The notes under the pieces are model-generated. The model worked only from the letters and a program-made list of their open reading frames with translations, was not told the origin of the DNA and searched no databases. From assembly GCA_020636475.1 (NCBI GenBank), contig JACJXU010000013.1:1-48348 (forward strand): a stretch of DNA of 48,348 nucleotides, given 5' to 3'. The position numbers and the translations under genes were made by a program. This document shows, piece after piece, positions 23,987 through 33,246 of the stretch; the stretch's first letter is position 1, and every line of letters begins with the position of its first letter. This DNA comes from Chitinophagales bacterium. GTDB taxonomy: Bacteria > Bacteroidota > Bacteroidia > Chitinophagales > UBA2359.

Positions 23987-24471
23987 TTGCAGGCTTGGCT
24001 TTGGGCTGTGTACTATTTTATTTTTCTGCCTGTAGCCCTTCCAACTCTTGGGAGGAGTCGTACCGTATTGATACCAAAACCGGTTGGATTTATACCGACA
24101 CGGCGCATTTTGCTTTCGATATTGCCGATACTGCCGCTTTGTACAAATTGTGGGTAGAACTGCGCCACAACACCGAATATCCTTACGCCAATCTGTGGAT
24201 AAAAATAAACACTACCTATCCTTCGGGCGAAATGGCTTCGCAGCAGTTGGATATTCCGCTCGCCGATGCCGACGGCAAATGGCTTGGTGATGGTTTAGGT
24301 TCGGTATTACAGCGAAATTTACTTATTCAAAACCGTGCTAAACTGCCGCAAGAAGGCACTTATACCTTCGATATTGTACCTTATCTGCGCGAAAATCCTA
24401 TTCCGCATATTTTGGATATTGGTTTGCGTTTGGAAAAAATGACTGCCAGCGAAAGCGAAGTGGCGCAATAA
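23818..24471 (+). CDS. gldH: Gliding motility lipoprotein GldH
   Basis: The frame from ATG 23818 gives 217 residues. The lipoprotein core starts with FGRIVAGLALGCVLFYFSAC, the lipidated Cys near residue 73, and continues as a GldH domain (FDIADTAALYKLWVELRHNTEYPYANLWIKI, KWLGDGLGSVLQRN, FDIVPYLRENPI). GldH is required for gliding in Flavobacterium and belongs to the Gld/T9SS set. The odd point is the 50-odd basic residues before the signal peptide, which lie inside ricT. A rarer start near 23975 (for example ATA) would give a normal lipoprotein, but no ATG, GTG or TTG is well placed. Confidence 0.85.
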   Translation: MEARKSIFKHQQRRRQKQASEQIAKQTEKQSLQGQKSFAEQQQKQTDISATTFGRIVAGLALGCVLFYFSACSPSNSWEESYRIDTKTGWIYTDTAHFAFDIADTAALYKLWVELRHNTEYPYANLWIKINTTYPSGEMASQQLDIPLADADGKWLGDGLGSVLQRNLLIQNRAKLPQEGTYTFDIVPYLRENPIPHILDIGLRLEKMTASESEVAQ

Positions 24472-24485
24472 TTTAGCTTTTCCGT

Positions 24486-25115
24486 ATGCAAATGCCGTTG
24501 TTTCCTTGGCGAAAAAGCCTCATACTATGTTTCTTGTGCGTATGTAGTATTAGTGCCTGCCAATATGCCGCTACTCCACCAAATGACACGGCTTCCGTCT
24601 CAACCGAAACAGCCGATACCACACAGACATTTATTGCTCCGCAAAACAATTTTCAGTCCTATTGGGCAAAATCGGGCTTGTTTTGTGTGGAATTACCAGA
24701 CGATTGGGAAATTCGCGAATACAAAAAAACTACCCAAAACTTTTATGCCCTTGCTCCCGAAGATACTTTCGCCAATTACAGAGCTAATTTTACTATTTTT
24801 CACGATACCTTAGTTTCGTCCAAAAACTTAGCAGCATTTGCCCAAACACACACGGCCAAAATCGCTTCCTATCTTAATCGGTATCATTTTGTAACAAAAA
24901 AAGACAGCCTGTTTCAACAACAAGCTGCCTATTATTTATCGTATTCTTTTAGAGATGACCAGTTGGGGCGGTATTACAATGTATTTTGTGAAACGCTTAT
25001 TTTTAAAGAAAAAAATAGTATTTTTTTATTGCAAAGTCGCGGCAGTAGCGACGCTTATCCCGACAGTTTGTTTCACGCTATTTTTGAAAAGTTCAGCCCG
25101 GTATTCATCGAATAG
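24486..25115 (+). CDS. Lipoprotein with PsbP/DcrB-like domain
   Basis: The protein has 209 residues. A lipoprotein signal (RKSLILCFLCVCSISAC, Cys near residue 25) and a Thr/Ser-rich linker lead to a domain with FCVELPDDWEIREYKK, FTIFHDTLVSSKNLAAFAQ, GRYYNVFCETLIFKEKNSIFLLQS and FEKFSPVFIE. This resembles the PsbP/DcrB fold seen in many Bacteroidota lipoproteins; the assignment is from pattern memory. It follows gldH by 14 nt and may be cotranscribed. Function unknown. Confidence 0.75.
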   Translation: MQMPLFPWRKSLILCFLCVCSISACQYAATPPNDTASVSTETADTTQTFIAPQNNFQSYWAKSGLFCVELPDDWEIREYKKTTQNFYALAPEDTFANYRANFTIFHDTLVSSKNLAAFAQTHTAKIASYLNRYHFVTKKDSLFQQQAAYYLSYSFRDDQLGRYYNVFCETLIFKEKNSIFLLQSRGSSDAYPDSLFHAIFEKFSPVFIE

Positions 25116-25122
25116 TTACTTC

Positions 25123-25467
25123 TTATATCCCAAGCCAAGTTCGCATTGCACCCCAAGATTCTCCTTCCATCAGGAAGGCTATAATAAACCAAATGAAAAA
25201 CATGGTAGGGGCTAAAATAGAAATTGTTAAAGCGCGTGTTTCGTATTTTACGTGCATAAACTCTGCTACAATAAAATACGCTTTCAACAAACTGGCACCA
25301 ATAAAAAAGCTATTCAACAAAAACCTGTTTCCGGTAGGATAAAGCTCATACCAAAGCACGGCTGCGCCCACTTCAATAATAGTAATAATTGTAAGCCATA
25401 AGGTAGCGCGCCAAACGGCTCTTACCTGACTTCTATATTCGGTATCGTCTAATATGTGCTGACCCAT
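25123..25467 (-). CDS. Cytochrome c oxidase subunit IV family protein
   Basis: The protein has 114 residues with three membrane helices (ATLWLTIITIIEVGAAVLW, FFIGASLLKAYFIVAEFMHV, LTISILAPTMFFIWFIIAFLM). The KAYFIVAEFMH segment is typical of small prokaryotic COX4 subunits, which stabilise the oxidase core. It is the last gene of the respiratory cluster and ends 7 nt from the convergent lipoprotein gene. Confidence 0.85.
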   Translation of the reverse strand: MGQHILDDTEYRSQVRAVWRATLWLTIITIIEVGAAVLWYELYPTGNRFLLNSFFIGASLLKAYFIVAEFMHVKYETRALTISILAPTMFFIWFIIAFLMEGESWGAMRTWLGI

Positions 25468-25492
25468 AATTGTTTATCTGTTTTTAATTTTT

Positions 25493-26167
25493 TTATAATA
25501 AGTAAAAAGCAAGGAACACAAATACCCAAACCAAATCTACAAAGTGCCAGTATAATCCTACTTTTTCAATCATTTCATAACCATTGTTGCGGCTACCAAA
25601 TTCACCATTGGCGGTATTGACAAATGCCCAAATATTGAGACAAACACCGCTAAATACGTGAAAGCCGTGAAAACCTGTGATAAGGAAAAACAACATTCCA
25701 AAGGCTTGTGGCCCGAATGGATTTGCCCAAATATTCATACCCTCATGAATTAGGTGCGTCCATTCCCAAGCTTGGCAACCCAAGAAAGCAGCACCGCCCA
25801 AAATTCCGCCAAACATCCACTTCATTACGCCTTGTTTGTTATTGCGATGCCCTTCTATTACTGCCAATACTACAAAAACGGAGCTTAGAATAAGGATAAA
25901 GGTCATTAAACTTACAAAACCCAAAGGAACTTCGCGATGCCCCATACCCGGAAAAGCACTAAAAACTTTATTAGGGTCTGCCCAAGTAGGTGAACTAAAA
26001 CGCAACGCACCATAAGAAATAAGTAATGAAGCAAAAGTAAAAGCATCAGAAAGTAAGAAGTACCACATCATTAACTTCCCGTAGCTCACATTAAAGGGCG
26101 AGTGCCCACCTTGCCATGCGACTTCTTCGTTTTGGTGATGTGTAGTTGCGATATTTTCAGAAGACAT
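25493..26167 (-). CDS. Cytochrome c oxidase subunit III (second copy)
   Basis: The protein has 224 residues and five to six membrane helices. Typical motifs include GKLMMWYFLLSDAFTFASLLISY, the long loop AFLGCQAWEWTHLIHEG, LITGFHGFHVFSGVCLNIW and GLYWHFVDLVWVFVFLAFYL. The N-terminal tail is polar (HHQNEEVAWQGGHSP). It lies next to another subunit III gene; such pairs are common in Bacteroidota, and the two probably form neighbouring subunits of one oxidase. Confidence 0.9.
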   Translation of the reverse strand: MSSENIATTHHQNEEVAWQGGHSPFNVSYGKLMMWYFLLSDAFTFASLLISYGALRFSSPTWADPNKVFSAFPGMGHREVPLGFVSLMTFILILSSVFVVLAVIEGHRNNKQGVMKWMFGGILGGAAFLGCQAWEWTHLIHEGMNIWANPFGPQAFGMLFFLITGFHGFHVFSGVCLNIWAFVNTANGEFGSRNNGYEMIEKVGLYWHFVDLVWVFVFLAFYLL

Positions 26168-26202
26168 AGTAATATTTTTAGTATAAATTTATTAATTATT
26201 AT

Positions 26203-26808
26203 TTACAAAGAATTGATTAGAAAAAAGATAAACAAATAAATCCACAAGATATCTACAAAGTGCCAGTAAGTAGATAATAGCTCAATGTTCAAATACCTTT
26301 CGGGATTGAGGGTGTCTATCAATAATTTCACCGGATGTAAAAAAAACGATTTCACAAACATTATCAAAATAAAAAACAAGCCGCCTACAAGGTGCAGCGC
26401 GTGTAGTCCGGAAATTACATACAAAAAAGAACCCGAGGGGTTTCCTTTCAAGTGAATACCATATTCGCCCATTTGTTTCCAGCCCAAATACTGGCACACC
26501 AAAAACACTACTGCCAAAACAAAGGTAATTCCCAACGAAAGGCGATACATTTTAATGTTTTCTTGCTTAAAAGACCGCTCGGCTAAGTAGAGCGTAATAC
26601 TACTTATAATAATAACAATAGTACTTATCCAAAATATGTCGGGCATTTTGAACAATACCCAATTGCCTTGTGCTTTTCGGACGATGTAGGCACTCGTTAA
26701 TCCTGCAAACATCATTATCATACTTGCAATAGCTCCCCACAACACAAACTTTTTGGGTTGTATTATCGGTTTTTGATATTCGTTTTCTTGATAAGATGTT
26801 GTCATCAT
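26203..26808 (-). CDS. Heme-copper oxidase subunit III (first copy)
   Basis: The protein has 201 residues with five membrane helices: FVLWGAIASMIMMFAGLTSAY, IVIIISSITLYLAE, FVLAVVFLVCQYLGW, ISGLHALHLVGGLFFILIM and LSTYWHFVDILWIYLFIFFL. The GLHALHL and YWHFVDILW motifs are subunit III hallmarks. Two Met codons start the frame; either could be used. It is 35 nt upstream of the second subunit III gene and 14 nt downstream of ctaB. Confidence 0.9.
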   Translation of the reverse strand: MMTTSYQENEYQKPIIQPKKFVLWGAIASMIMMFAGLTSAYIVRKAQGNWVLFKMPDIFWISTIVIIISSITLYLAERSFKQENIKMYRLSLGITFVLAVVFLVCQYLGWKQMGEYGIHLKGNPSGSFLYVISGLHALHLVGGLFFILIMFVKSFFLHPVKLLIDTLNPERYLNIELLSTYWHFVDILWIYLFIFFLINSL

Positions 26809-26822
26809 AATACTGTTCTTTT

Positions 26823-27725
26823 TTATCCTAAAACCTTATCTACAATCATACTTAATTGCAATACCGGCAAATATATGATAGAAGCAAACATAAGTTTTAA
26901 CGCTGCGCCATCACTACATTCGCGATATAGTTTTATGCCATAATGCAAAAACATTATACCCAACAATACGGCTGCTACTAATGCAATAATGCCCATAAAA
27001 CCAATAAAATACGGAATAAGTGAAACCACCAATAATGCCCAAATATAAATAATAATTTGGGTAGCAGTTATTTTGTTTCTACCATCGTAGGAGGTGGGCA
27101 GTAATTTATACCCCGCTTTTTTGTAATCGTTGTATCCAATCCAGCCTATTGCCCAAAAATGTGGGAATTGCCACAAAAACTGTATAGCAAAAAGCAATAG
27201 TGTTTCGTAGGTTAAGGCATTGGCGGCGGCAACCCAACCAATAACGGGTGGCAATGCGCCGGGAATAGCTCCCCAAAATACTGCAATCGGCGATATTCGC
27301 TTTAAAGGCGTATAGACAAATGCGTACAAAAACAAGGATAGACTTCCAATTAAAGCGGCGGTGGTATTGAACCACAACCACAACAAAACTACGCCTGCAA
27401 CGCCACAGATACCTGCCAACAAAATGGCTTCGGGTACTTGCATGCGCTGGGCAGCTAATGGGCGCAAAGCCGTGCGCTTCATTAGCTTATCATAATCTTT
27501 TTCTAAAATTTGATTGATGATATTAGCGGATGCCGTTACCAAAAAACCTGCAATTACTAAATATAACATAGGTAAAAACGCAATAGCCGGGCTTGCTAGC
27601 ACAAAGGCAAATACTGCCGAACTCACCACCGTAAGACTTAGACGTAACTTTACCAGCTGGGCATAATCTTTAATTTTATCCCCAAGCAAATGCAATGCAT
27701 TATATGGTATTATTTTTTGGAACAT
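26823..27725 (-). CDS. ctaB: Protoheme IX farnesyltransferase (heme O synthase)
   Basis: The protein has 300 residues and about nine membrane helices. The UbiA-type prenyl-transfer site is SANIINQILEKDYDKLMKRTALRPLAA, with the Asp pair and KRT-RPL. The second loop is YNDYKKAGYKLLPTSYDGR. It attaches the farnesyl group to heme B to make heme O, the precursor of heme A for subunit I, whose gene lies just upstream. No heme A synthase (ctaA) gene is present in the window. Confidence 0.92.
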   Translation of the reverse strand: MFQKIIPYNALHLLGDKIKDYAQLVKLRLSLTVVSSAVFAFVLASPAIAFLPMLYLVIAGFLVTASANIINQILEKDYDKLMKRTALRPLAAQRMQVPEAILLAGICGVAGVVLLWLWFNTTAALIGSLSLFLYAFVYTPLKRISPIAVFWGAIPGALPPVIGWVAAANALTYETLLLFAIQFLWQFPHFWAIGWIGYNDYKKAGYKLLPTSYDGRNKITATQIIIYIWALLVVSLIPYFIGFMGIIALVAAVLLGIMFLHYGIKLYRECSDGAALKLMFASIIYLPVLQLSMIVDKVLG

Positions 27726-27743
27726 CTACTTCTTCTATGTTTT

Positions 27744-29588
27744 TTATTTTACCGCTTCGGCAATGATAGGGTTATAGTTGTCCAACTGACTATCGGGTAT
27801 GTGCTGAGGCGTGTAGTCTCTGCCATCTTTGCTATATTCGTGTGCACCTCTGTAAACAGAAGGAATAGCACCGGGCCAGTTTCCGTGTCCCAACTCTCTT
27901 GGCGTTGTCCACTCTAAGGTGTTTGCTTTCCAAGGGTTAAGTGTTTTCATTTTTCTACCATAAAATATACTGTAGAAAAAGTTGAACACAAATAAAAACT
28001 GCGTACAGAATACCACAATCGCTGCAACGGTGATAAATACGTTCAAGTCGCCATACACACCAAAAGTATCAAATTCATTAAAAGAAAAATAACGGCGAGG
28101 CACACCTGTCATTCCCAAATAGTGCATAGGCCAGAAAATACAGTAACTTCCTATCAGTGTTATCCAAAAATGAATATAGGCAATCGGCTCGTTCATCATT
28201 CTACCATTAAACAACTTAGGAAACCAGTGATATATTCCTGCAAACATACCAAAGCCTGCCGCAATAGCCATTACAATATGAAAGTGCGCTACTACAAAGT
28301 AGGTATCGTGCAAAGGTATATCTAAAGATGAGTTTCCTAAGAAAATTCCTGTTAAACCGCCGGAAATAAACATAGAAACAAAGCCTATGGCAAAAAGCAT
28401 AGCCGGCGTAAAACGAATATTTCCACGCCAAACGGTCGTTATCCAGTTAAATACTTTTACCGCCGAAGGTACTGCAATCAAGAGCGTTACCAACACAAAC
28501 ACAGAACCTACAAAAGGGTTCAATCCCGACACGAACATGTGGTGCGCCCATACCAAAAAGGACAATACCGTAATTGCCATTATAGAATAGACCATAGCTG
28601 TATAACCAAAAATTGGCTTGCGGGAATTGGTTGAAAGAATTTCCGAAACCATACCCATTGCTGGAAGAATTACGATATACACCTCAGGGTGTCCTAAAAA
28701 CCAAAATAAGTGTTGGAAAAGCAAAGGACTACCGCCTTCTATAATTTGTCCGGCGTGGTTTGTAAGCACTTCACCTTTAAAGAAAATGTCAGATAAATAA
28801 AAAGCAGTGCCAAATGAGCGGTCAAAAATTAATAATATTGCTCCTGCCAACAGTACAGGAAACGACAAAACGCCAATGATAGCTGTAAAGAAAAATGCCC
28901 AAATAGTCAGCGGCAATCTAAACATTGTCATGCCTTTAGTGCGCATATTCAATATTGTGGCGATATAGTTTAGCCCGCCCATCAAAGACGAAACAATAAA
29001 CAAGGCCATACTCACCAACCAAAGTGTCATGCCCATTCCGCCTCCTTTTGTCGCTTCCGGCAATCCACTCAATGGCGGATACGATGTCCAACCACCAGAA
29101 GCAGCACCGTTTTCCAAAAACAAAGAGGAGAACATAATCAAACCCGCTATCAAGAAAAACCAAAACGAAAGCATATTGATAAAAGGACTTGCCATATCGC
29201 GTACGCCACATTGCAACGGAATAAGCAAATTGCTAAACGTACCACTCAGTCCGGCAGTAAGCACAAAAAACACCATAATAGTCCCGTGCATTGTTACTAA
29301 AGAATAGTAAAAGTCGGGACTCATTTTTCCGCCTTCTGCCCATTTGCCCAATAGTGTTTCCAAAATGGGAAACGATTCATTGGGCCAAGCCAACTGTATT
29401 CTAAACAATACCGAAAAAAACACGCCTACGATAGCCCAAATAATTCCCGTTATTAAAAATTGGCGCGCAATAATTTTATGGTCTTGACTAAAAACATACT
29501 TAGTAAAAAAATTATCATGGTGCTCATGATGTTCGTGGTCATCGTGGTTAGATAGATGATGATCCAAGCCTATTTCTGTTGTAGCCAT
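27744..29588 (-). CDS. ctaD: Cytochrome c oxidase subunit I
   Basis: The protein has 614 residues and about twelve membrane helices. Heme a ligand region SLVTMHGTIMVFFVL; CuB and the cross-linked His-Tyr in WFLGHPEVYIVILP (about residue 297); CuB histidines in VWAHHMFVSG; heme a3 and heme a histidines in HDTYFVVAHFHIVMA. The Glu of the D channel can be replaced in this family, and I did not map proton channels. The N-terminus is unusually His-rich (HHLSNHDDHEHHEHH). It forms the catalytic core with subunit II encoded just upstream. Confidence 0.95.
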   Translation of the reverse strand: MATTEIGLDHHLSNHDDHEHHEHHDNFFTKYVFSQDHKIIARQFLITGIIWAIVGVFFSVLFRIQLAWPNESFPILETLLGKWAEGGKMSPDFYYSLVTMHGTIMVFFVLTAGLSGTFSNLLIPLQCGVRDMASPFINMLSFWFFLIAGLIMFSSLFLENGAASGGWTSYPPLSGLPEATKGGGMGMTLWLVSMALFIVSSLMGGLNYIATILNMRTKGMTMFRLPLTIWAFFFTAIIGVLSFPVLLAGAILLIFDRSFGTAFYLSDIFFKGEVLTNHAGQIIEGGSPLLFQHLFWFLGHPEVYIVILPAMGMVSEILSTNSRKPIFGYTAMVYSIMAITVLSFLVWAHHMFVSGLNPFVGSVFVLVTLLIAVPSAVKVFNWITTVWRGNIRFTPAMLFAIGFVSMFISGGLTGIFLGNSSLDIPLHDTYFVVAHFHIVMAIAAGFGMFAGIYHWFPKLFNGRMMNEPIAYIHFWITLIGSYCIFWPMHYLGMTGVPRRYFSFNEFDTFGVYGDLNVFITVAAIVVFCTQFLFVFNFFYSIFYGRKMKTLNPWKANTLEWTTPRELGHGNWPGAIPSVYRGAHEYSKDGRDYTPQHIPDSQLDNYNPIIAEAVK

Positions 29589-29613
29589 ATCTTAATTTTT
29601 TTTATAATTATTT

Positions 29614-30642
29614 TTATAATGATGTAATATTTGTTTGGGTTGTATCCGCAGTAGTATTTTCAGCCGTTTTGGCATTTGGTCCAAACATTGTTGAAATTGG
29701 CGACTGCGCTGCCAACCATTTATTAAAATCTTCTTCCGTATCTACTACTACTACTTTGCGCATGTTATAGTGTGCCGAACCGCACAATTCGGCGCAAGCC
29801 AATTCATAGTTAAATTCGGGATTGTTCAACTCTTCACGCATCTGCCGTGTAGTTTTAGTTGGTACAAACCAAAATTGCGTAGGAATTCCGGGTACCGCAT
29901 CCATTTTCACACTAAAATGTGCCAAATAAAAACTATGTAACACGTCTAAGGCGTTGATGCGCATCAACACAGGTTTATTCAATGGCAAATGCAGGGTGTC
30001 GGCAAGAAAATCATCCATGTTTCCCTGGTCTTCCCAGTCTTGTCCAAATGGATTCGCATCGCTTATTAGGCGTACACTTTTTTTGCCCAGCACATTGTCT
30101 TTTCCGGCATAGCGCAAATCCCATTTGAATTGCATACCCGTTGCTTCTATTACTACGGCATCGTCTGGAGCTGTTCCCGTTATTTTATACCAATTATTCA
30201 TACCCACAACTACCAAGGCTATCATCACTGCTGCCGGTACACTTGTCCACAATATTTCTAATTTATTAGAATGTGAAAAATAATATGCCAATTTGCCAGG
30301 TTGTCCTTTGTATTTGTAAACAAACCAGAAAAGCAATACGTGGGTAATAAAAAACACGGGAATGGTTGCCATCCAAGTCCAAAAAAACATATTCTCTATC
30401 CAAGCACCATGAGCGGACGAAGATGCGGGCAAAAATAAAGGTGAATAATGTATCGCAGACCATACTGCCGCAATCATTCCTACAACCAAGAAAATTATAA
30501 ATAAATTGGCTTGGAGGTTATTGTTTCTTATGATGGCTTCTTCCTCTCCTTTTACTTCTGTTACCAATTCAGCTATTTTCGATACCTGAAAAAGAATAAC
30601 TATTATTAAAAAAACGGAAATTATTGCTAATATACTTATCAT
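29614..30642 (-). CDS. ctaC: Cytochrome c oxidase subunit II (CuA subunit, no fused cytochrome)
   Basis: The protein has 342 residues with three N-terminal membrane helices instead of the usual two (ISILAIISVFLIIVILFQV, LFIIFLVVGMIAAVW, FFWTWMATIPVFFITHVLLFW, with a further one at VPAAVMIALVVVGM). The periplasmic cupredoxin domain carries the CuA site: the His in VLHSFYLAHFSVKMDAVPG and CAELCGSAHYNMR. There is no CxxCH, so it is aa3 rather than caa3 type, and electrons must come from an outside cytochrome, probably ActA or ActE. No lipoprotein signal is seen. Confidence 0.93.
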   Translation of the reverse strand: MISILAIISVFLIIVILFQVSKIAELVTEVKGEEEAIIRNNNLQANLFIIFLVVGMIAAVWSAIHYSPLFLPASSSAHGAWIENMFFWTWMATIPVFFITHVLLFWFVYKYKGQPGKLAYYFSHSNKLEILWTSVPAAVMIALVVVGMNNWYKITGTAPDDAVVIEATGMQFKWDLRYAGKDNVLGKKSVRLISDANPFGQDWEDQGNMDDFLADTLHLPLNKPVLMRINALDVLHSFYLAHFSVKMDAVPGIPTQFWFVPTKTTRQMREELNNPEFNYELACAELCGSAHYNMRKVVVVDTEEDFNKWLAAQSPISTMFGPNAKTAENTTADTTQTNITSL

Positions 30643-30656
30643 ATATTTTATTTTTT

Positions 30657-31892
30657 CTATGTTTGATGAGTAATACTTTCTTTTACAAATGGGTGGTTTA
30701 TCGGAACCAACGATGATTTACTCAAAGCTGTAAACACCACATATACAAAAAATCCGAGATAGGCTGTCGGTAAGCCTAATTCCATAAATCCTATACCAAA
30801 GTTGGTAATCGCCTGACCATTTGCATCGTAATATCCTGCATTACCTACGGCTCCGGGCGTTACCATTAAGTAGTAATCCAACCAGTGACCAAATACCAAT
30901 AATATGGCTACAAATCTCAGAACATTAGGGTTGCGTTTGTTGCCCGCCGTCATCAATACCAATAATGGAAGTACGAAGTTTATGAAAAACGTAAGCCAGT
31001 ATAATATTTGATAGGACTCGAATCGATTGCGGTAATATAAAGTTTCTTCGGGAATATTTCCGTACCAAATAAGCATGAATTGTGAGAACCACAAATACGT
31101 CCAAGCTACACTAAAAGCAAAAACCCATTTTCCTAAGTCGTGGATATGACTGTCGTTTACCAATTTTAGATGTCCATTTTCTTTTAAATAAATAGTAATG
31201 AGCGCGATAGTGGATAAACTTCCTACAAACATGCTTATAAAACAATACCAGCCATAGAGTGTACTCAACCAATGTGGATCTACGGACATTAGCCAGTGCC
31301 AAATAGCCGTAGAAGTACTCACGGCAAATACAACCAAGAAAAACATGCTTATTACTTTGCTTCTGCGGTAGTTAGCTAAGTCCCAAGCTTTGTCGCTTTC
31401 GAGAGAGTTTTTACGTACCAAATAAATAAGTCCTACCCAGAGTCCTAAATATACAATGGTAGCTATCCAAAAAAATCCTTGATTTAAAAATGGTTTTTTT
31501 CCGGCAATAAGCGCATCGTAATCAGGGCTGGCAGGATTGGTTATTCCTTCGTGCATCCAATGGTAGATGCTATGAGAACCCAATGCCAGTATGACAATCA
31601 TGAGCAGTGCGCCCCACTTAACGAAACTTCCCATTGCTTCGGGAATACGCTTGAGCAGAATGAACCAGCCATTATAACCAATGGTTTGCGATGTTACCCA
31701 AAAAATAGCCGCCAGACCGATTAGGGTAAAGTATAAGTTTGTCGAAAACAATACCGACCATATTCTTGCCGGATAATGTAAATTTAGGAGCACGCCTATA
31801 ATAAAAAATACTAATCCTACCCCGATAGTAACAAAACTAAACGTTTTGACTGAAGGGCTGAGTTTGTAATATTCTGGAAATGGCTTAATCAT
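30657..31892 (-). CDS. actF: Alternative complex III quinol-binding subunit ActF
   Basis: The protein has 411 residues with about ten membrane helices, beginning IKPFPEYYKLSPSVKTFSFVTIGVG. It resembles the NrfD-like ActF subunit (SHSIYHWMHEG, AIWHWLMSVDPHWLSTLYGWY, WFSQFMLIWYGNIPEETLYY). In the solved complexes ActF pairs with ActC as the second NrfD-like membrane subunit. It sits between actE and ctaC, linking the two halves of the supercomplex operon. Confidence 0.92.
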   Translation of the reverse strand: MIKPFPEYYKLSPSVKTFSFVTIGVGLVFFIIGVLLNLHYPARIWSVLFSTNLYFTLIGLAAIFWVTSQTIGYNGWFILLKRIPEAMGSFVKWGALLMIVILALGSHSIYHWMHEGITNPASPDYDALIAGKKPFLNQGFFWIATIVYLGLWVGLIYLVRKNSLESDKAWDLANYRRSKVISMFFLVVFAVSTSTAIWHWLMSVDPHWLSTLYGWYCFISMFVGSLSTIALITIYLKENGHLKLVNDSHIHDLGKWVFAFSVAWTYLWFSQFMLIWYGNIPEETLYYRNRFESYQILYWLTFFINFVLPLLVLMTAGNKRNPNVLRFVAILLVFGHWLDYYLMVTPGAVGNAGYYDANGQAITNFGIGFMELGLPTAYLGFFVYVVFTALSKSSLVPINHPFVKESITHQT

Positions 31893-31938
31893 AATTTTTT
31901 TATGTATTAATTACTTTTGCATTTATTTTTCAATCGTT

Positions 31939-33183
31939 TTATTTCACTCTTATTTCTACTCGGCGATTTCGTGCTTTGGCTTCCGGTGTATTTTCTGTTG
32001 TTACAGGGTTTTCGTCACCATAGCCCATAGCAGTTACTCTATCTCCGCCAATACCGTTTTCTACAAGATACTCCATTACAGATTTCGCACGATTGAGGGA
32101 CAATTTTTTGTTTATTGCTTTAGGTCCTGCATCGTCCGTGTGTCCGGCTACTTCTATTTGCAGGTCTTTATTTGTTTTTAGCAAGTTCACCAATTTATCC
32201 AACTCTGCTTTCGACTCATCTTTCAATTTGGCAGATGCCGCATTAAAATATACATTTCGCAAAGTAATAATAGTGCCTTTGTTAATTTTTTTGCCCACAT
32301 AATCGTCGATGAAACCACCGGACGTACTGGCTACTACAGCACCTTCGTGTGTTTCGCTTGTCGCTGCTTCTGTAGTAGTATGTGCTTCGGCATTAGTTCC
32401 TGCTCCTTGCACAACTTCGTGCATTGCTGCACCTTCTTCCATCATTAGGTCTGCGCTTGTTTGATGTGACGTTACTTCAGGAAAAACGTCGCCTACTCTA
32501 CCTCTCACAAATTTCATCGCATCTTCCGCGCTTAGTTTTTGGTCTTTAACTACTTGGTCGGCTTGCATTTTTTTTACATAAGCAACTACTTTCCAACGCT
32601 CGTCAGCACTCAACTGTGCAGCATACGAACCCATGTTATTTTTACCATACTGAAGGGTATGATACATTTTTCCTTCTTCCAACTGCAAATAAGCACCACT
32701 AAAATAGTTGATAATTCCGCCGAACGGTCCTTCTTTTGGTCCATTAGCAGAAATACTGCCATCACCTGCTCCACTATCGCCGTGGCATACGGCACAATAA
32801 ATGGTATAAAGGCGTTTCCCCTCTTCCAAAGTAGCTGCGTCAGCCATTGCATGTGGATTAATCATACTCGTTGCGGCACGCTCGTAGCTTTCTTCAGAAT
32901 TATCAAAAGGATACGGCATAAAACCACGCGGAATAGTACCTTTTACAGGCTCACGGGCACTTTTACCATCTGCAAAAACAACAAATGGCGTATTGGTCAA
33001 GTTTATTTTTTGGTTAGAAGGCGTGCGGTCTTGGGGTGCTTTTCCATAGGTTTCGTATGCTTGCGAATGCGCCATATCGGGCATGTATTCACGTCCGGTA
33101 AAGTCGCCGTGTGCTTTGCAACCTACTAAATACATAGCCGCTACACCTATCAATCCAAATCCTAATGTATGCTTAAATTTCAT
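31939..33183 (-). CDS. actE: ActE monoheme cytochrome c lipoprotein fused to an OmpA domain
   Basis: The protein has 414 residues. The lipoprotein signal ends YLVGC with Cys 22 as the lipid anchor. The ActE part follows, with heme motif CAVCH (130-134) and a likely axial Met in NNMGSYAAQL (about 184). A linker of about 70 residues rich in Ala, Thr and Glu (240-290) leads to an OmpA-like domain (308-414): NVYFNAASAKLKDESKAEL, VAGHTDDAGPKAINKKLSLNR, and ARNRRVEIRV, with the Asp and Arg expected to bind peptidoglycan. Canonical ActE has only the cytochrome. The fusion would tie the respiratory complex to the cell wall. Confidence 0.9.
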   Translation of the reverse strand: MKFKHTLGFGLIGVAAMYLVGCKAHGDFTGREYMPDMAHSQAYETYGKAPQDRTPSNQKINLTNTPFVVFADGKSAREPVKGTIPRGFMPYPFDNSEESYERAATSMINPHAMADAATLEEGKRLYTIYCAVCHGDSGAGDGSISANGPKEGPFGGIINYFSGAYLQLEEGKMYHTLQYGKNNMGSYAAQLSADERWKVVAYVKKMQADQVVKDQKLSAEDAMKFVRGRVGDVFPEVTSHQTSADLMMEEGAAMHEVVQGAGTNAEAHTTTEAATSETHEGAVVASTSGGFIDDYVGKKINKGTIITLRNVYFNAASAKLKDESKAELDKLVNLLKTNKDLQIEVAGHTDDAGPKAINKKLSLNRAKSVMEYLVENGIGGDRVTAMGYGDENPVTTENTPEAKARNRRVEIRVK

Positions 33184-33246
33184 CGTTTACGATATTATTT
33201 ATTTTGCTTTTATTTTTATATCAAAGAAAAATGACACGCTTCCATA

